A stretch of DNA of 7,028 nucleotides from an uncultured Collinsella sp. (GTDB lineage Bacteria > Actinomycetota > Coriobacteriia > Coriobacteriales > Coriobacteriaceae), in assembly GCA_900549195.1 (NCBI GenBank), contig URNK01000090.1:1-7028 (forward strand), read 5' to 3'. The notes under the pieces were generated by a model. That model saw only the letters and a program-made list of their open reading frames with translations, did no database searches and was not told the origin of the DNA. Positions 5,251-7,028 of this stretch are shown piece by piece. Both the position numbers and the translations under genes were made by a program. How positions within the stretch are numbered: the first letter of the stretch is position 1; the number at the start of each line of letters is the position of its first letter.

Positions 5251-6819
5251 TTAGCTGGTGTGGCGCCAGCGAGGGTCGGTGAGTGTACGTGCCACACCCA
5301 GACCAACGGGCAAAAACGCCACGATGAGCACTGCACGCACAAACCAACCGAGCATATTGACCGTATCGAAGGTGCACATGTAGTACATCGAGCGATACAG
5401 ATACAGGCCCGGCACCATAATGACAATTGATGGCACCGTGAGGGCGATACGTGGGTAGGTGAGCTTGACTTCGGCCAAGCTTGCCAGCAGCCCCGATACC
5501 AGCGCGCCGATAAACGCTGCCGCCTCGGGAGGCATTCCCGCGCTGAGGCCCAGGAAGGGAAACATCGTCGGCGCATCGACGAGCGTAAGGCGCAAGGTAT
5601 TGGACACGGCGCCGATCAGCCCAGCTGCCGCGGCCATCTTTACCGGGCTGTTGAACATCACCGAGAAGCCGAATACGCCAACGAAGCTCATCACCACGCG
5701 CAGGAGCGTAAGAGCAAGCGGCGAAAGGCCGAGCGGGGCAAAATCATCCGGTGCCAGCCCCACACATTCGGCAACCATCCAACCTACGAGGGTCGCCATC
5801 ACAATAATCGACACAGCATACGAAAGACGTTCAATGCCGCTTCGCATATCGAGCTTAGCGATGTCGAGGCCTGCCGTAATGAGGGGAAAGCCGGGAATCA
5901 CAAAGAGCATGGCGCCGATATAGCCTTCTTGGTGCGACATTGCCCCCGGTATGACCTGGCCAAGGCCGAGCAATGCCAGCAGATAGGAAACGCAAGCGAG
6001 CGCAACACCAGTCGTCAGCGCGCTAAACTGGCCAAGACCCTGCTTGAGAATATGGGAGCGAGCAAAGTTACCGACACCAGCGCCTACGAATGCGCAGGCC
6101 ATCTCGATAGGGCCGCCGCCGAGCAAGAAGACGAAGGCGCCGCAAGCACAGGCTGCCGCAAGGCCCTGTTGCCAGGAAGCGTAATCGGGCTTCGAGCTCT
6201 CAACGGTCTTGAGCATCTCGTGGTATTCGTGCACGGTAAACCGGCGCCCATACGTCTCGATTTCCTTTAAGAAGCTCTCCATCATCCAAATGCGATGGGT
6301 ATTGACTCCCGTTGTGGGCAGGCTGACAACCTCGTTAAAGCAGTGGCCATCTTCGATGCAGGTGCACTCAAACGACAGAAGACTCAGGTCGACGTGAATC
6401 GTGACGCCGAGCACAGCGGCAACACGATTCATGGTATCGCGCACGCGCCAGGCACCCGTTCCGCTTGCCAGCATAAGCATGCCGGTGCGGCAGATGATGG
6501 ATGATTTATCGGTGAGCGGCGCATCGACGGCAAGCTCATCGCCTGCCGTCACGATCTGGTGCCAGTCAGTTTTCATATGGAGCGCGCCGGCACGAACGCC
6601 GTGGTGCATGGGGGCTCTCGAAAGCAGCGAGTCAAGGCGCGAAGGCTGTGGGGGCTCCGTTGATTCGTCCTCAACCTCATCAGTCTCTTCATCGACCAGA
6701 TCAAAGGAATCAAGCGGCGCTGGCTCGCGACGGTCGATCAGCTCCTCGTCCTCATCATCAAAGTAATTGAACTGATCGAGCATGTCCTCTTCGATTGAAC
6801 GCTCGCTCGCGTCGTCCAT
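5251..6819 (-). CDS. thrE: ThrE-family threonine/serine exporter, fused two-domain form
   Basis: 522 residues from the ATG at 6819 to a TAA. A Shine-Dalgarno GGGAG sits 7 nt upstream, which fixes this start. Residues 1-62 form a hydrophilic, strongly acidic tail. The ThrE N-terminal (DUF1212) domain spans about 108-345: ICRTGMLMLASG (109-120), GVNTHRIW (171-178), then membrane segments from about 217 and the hallmark VIPGFPL (307-313). The second ThrE (DUF3815) domain spans about 366-510, with SPVKMAAAAG (391-400) and VPGLYLYRSM (469-478). About ten membrane segments are expected. Known members use the proton gradient to export L-threonine and L-serine; that substrate is inferred here from family. 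The fused arrangement is the actinobacterial form, whereas Proteobacteria and Firmicutes often use two proteins. It is probably transcribed alone, with non-coding DNA on both sides. Confidence 0.92.
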   Translation of the reverse strand: MDDASERSIEEDMLDQFNYFDDEDEELIDRREPAPLDSFDLVDEETDEVEDESTEPPQPSRLDSLLSRAPMHHGVRAGALHMKTDWHQIVTAGDELAVDAPLTDKSSIICRTGMLMLASGTGAWRVRDTMNRVAAVLGVTIHVDLSLLSFECTCIEDGHCFNEVVSLPTTGVNTHRIWMMESFLKEIETYGRRFTVHEYHEMLKTVESSKPDYASWQQGLAAACACGAFVFLLGGGPIEMACAFVGAGVGNFARSHILKQGLGQFSALTTGVALACVSYLLALLGLGQVIPGAMSHQEGYIGAMLFVIPGFPLITAGLDIAKLDMRSGIERLSYAVSIIVMATLVGWMVAECVGLAPDDFAPLGLSPLALTLLRVVMSFVGVFGFSVMFNSPVKMAAAAGLIGAVSNTLRLTLVDAPTMFPFLGLSAGMPPEAAAFIGALVSGLLASLAEVKLTYPRIALTVPSIVIMVPGLYLYRSMYYMCTFDTVNMLGWFVRAVLIVAFLPVGLGVARTLTDPRWRHTS

Positions 6820-6881
6820 ATAGACGCTCCCTTCCTACCGACTAACCCCCATCCTAGGCAGCAACGGCTAAAGGAAACATA

Positions 6882-6922
6882 AAAGAGACGGCTGTCATGC
6901 GAGCCATGTGCGCAATAGCCGT
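6882..6922 (-). terminator. Weak terminator-like hairpin, possibly ending a gene beyond the right edge
   Basis: On the minus strand ACGGCT (6922-6917) pairs with AGCCGT (6893-6888), with an inner TGCG/CGCA pairing. CTCTTTT follows. The stem is short and interrupted, so this is tentative. It would suit a minus-strand gene upstream of thrE, outside the window. Confidence 0.3.
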
Positions 6923-6923
6923 G

Positions 6924-6956
6924 GGTAGTCGTTTAATAACGTCCCCAATGACTACC
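6924..6956. repeat. 10-bp inverted repeat with one G-T pair
   Basis: GGTAGTCGTT (6924-6933) pairs with AATGACTACC (6947-6956) with a single G-T wobble, around a 13-nt loop that contains GTCCCC. No U-run follows. The function is unknown; it may be part of a short dispersed intergenic repeat. Confidence 0.45.
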
Positions 6957-7028
6957 AGTAACTCGACAAGGACTGTCCCCAAGTGCCGGCAGAGACGATA
7001 TGAGCAGGACATAAAAACATTGAGAGCC

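Larger units (their letters stand above)
6820..7028. other. Non-coding right-edge region upstream of thrE
   Basis: No gene is seen in these 209 nt. The thrE ribosome binding site (GGGAG, 6827-6831 on the minus strand) is at the left end. A -10-like TAGGAT lies just upstream of it (6851-6856), without a clear -35. Further right are a weak terminator-like hairpin (6888-6922), an inverted repeat (6924-6956), and two copies of the plus-strand octamer GTCCCCAA (6941-6948 and 6977-6984), one inside GGACTGTCC. Confidence 0.5.

Noticed and set aside
1..7028. CRISPR array, transposase or prophage genes.
   Set aside because: No regularly spaced direct repeats and no transposase, integrase or phage-like coding regions are seen. 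The repeats present are isolated hairpins.

Overview
The window is GC-rich DNA with three protein-coding genes, all on the minus strand and so read from right to left. No credible plus-strand gene was found; the long plus-strand open frames are shadows of minus-strand codons. A very large two-domain 2-hydroxyacyl-CoA dehydratase activase, an actinobacterial-style fused ThrE exporter and a DUF2798 membrane protein, together with high GC, suggest an anaerobic gut actinobacterium of the Coriobacteriia (Collinsella or a relative). That assignment rests on gene content and composition only.

Layout, in order of transcription. At the right edge (6820-7028) is a non-coding stretch with short inverted and direct repeats and a weak terminator-like hairpin, probably the tail of an upstream gene plus the thrE promoter. 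Next is a ThrE-family threonine/serine exporter (6819-5251) with an unusual acidic N-terminal tail. Its stop codon is followed directly by two adjacent hairpins (5250-5218 and 5214-5148) that look like a composite intergenic repeat. A candidate extended -10 promoter (about 5069-5098) comes next, then a very strong 15-bp terminator-type hairpin with a U-run (5031-4982). A small DUF2798 four-helix membrane protein follows (4937-4389). A non-coding stretch then ends in a second intrinsic terminator (4222-4187), immediately followed by a perfect 21-bp palindrome (4177-4157), probably a repressor operator. Last is the giant activase/dehydratase-like gene (4107 to beyond position 1), whose C-terminus lies outside the window.

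How they may work together: the activase gene appears to be its own unit, insulated by a terminator and controlled at a palindromic operator. Its protein carries two tandem ASKHA ATPase domains, each with the two cysteines expected to hold half of a [4Fe-4S] cluster. It also carries a cysteine-rich module and a region related to the dehydratase subunits, so it resembles an activator and its partner joined in one chain. ThrE and the DUF2798 protein are membrane proteins; nothing in the sequence ties them functionally to the activase. The most interesting items are the palindromic operator with its weaker upstream copy, the self-contained activase architecture, and the terminator hairpin lying between the candidate DUF2798 promoter and that gene.
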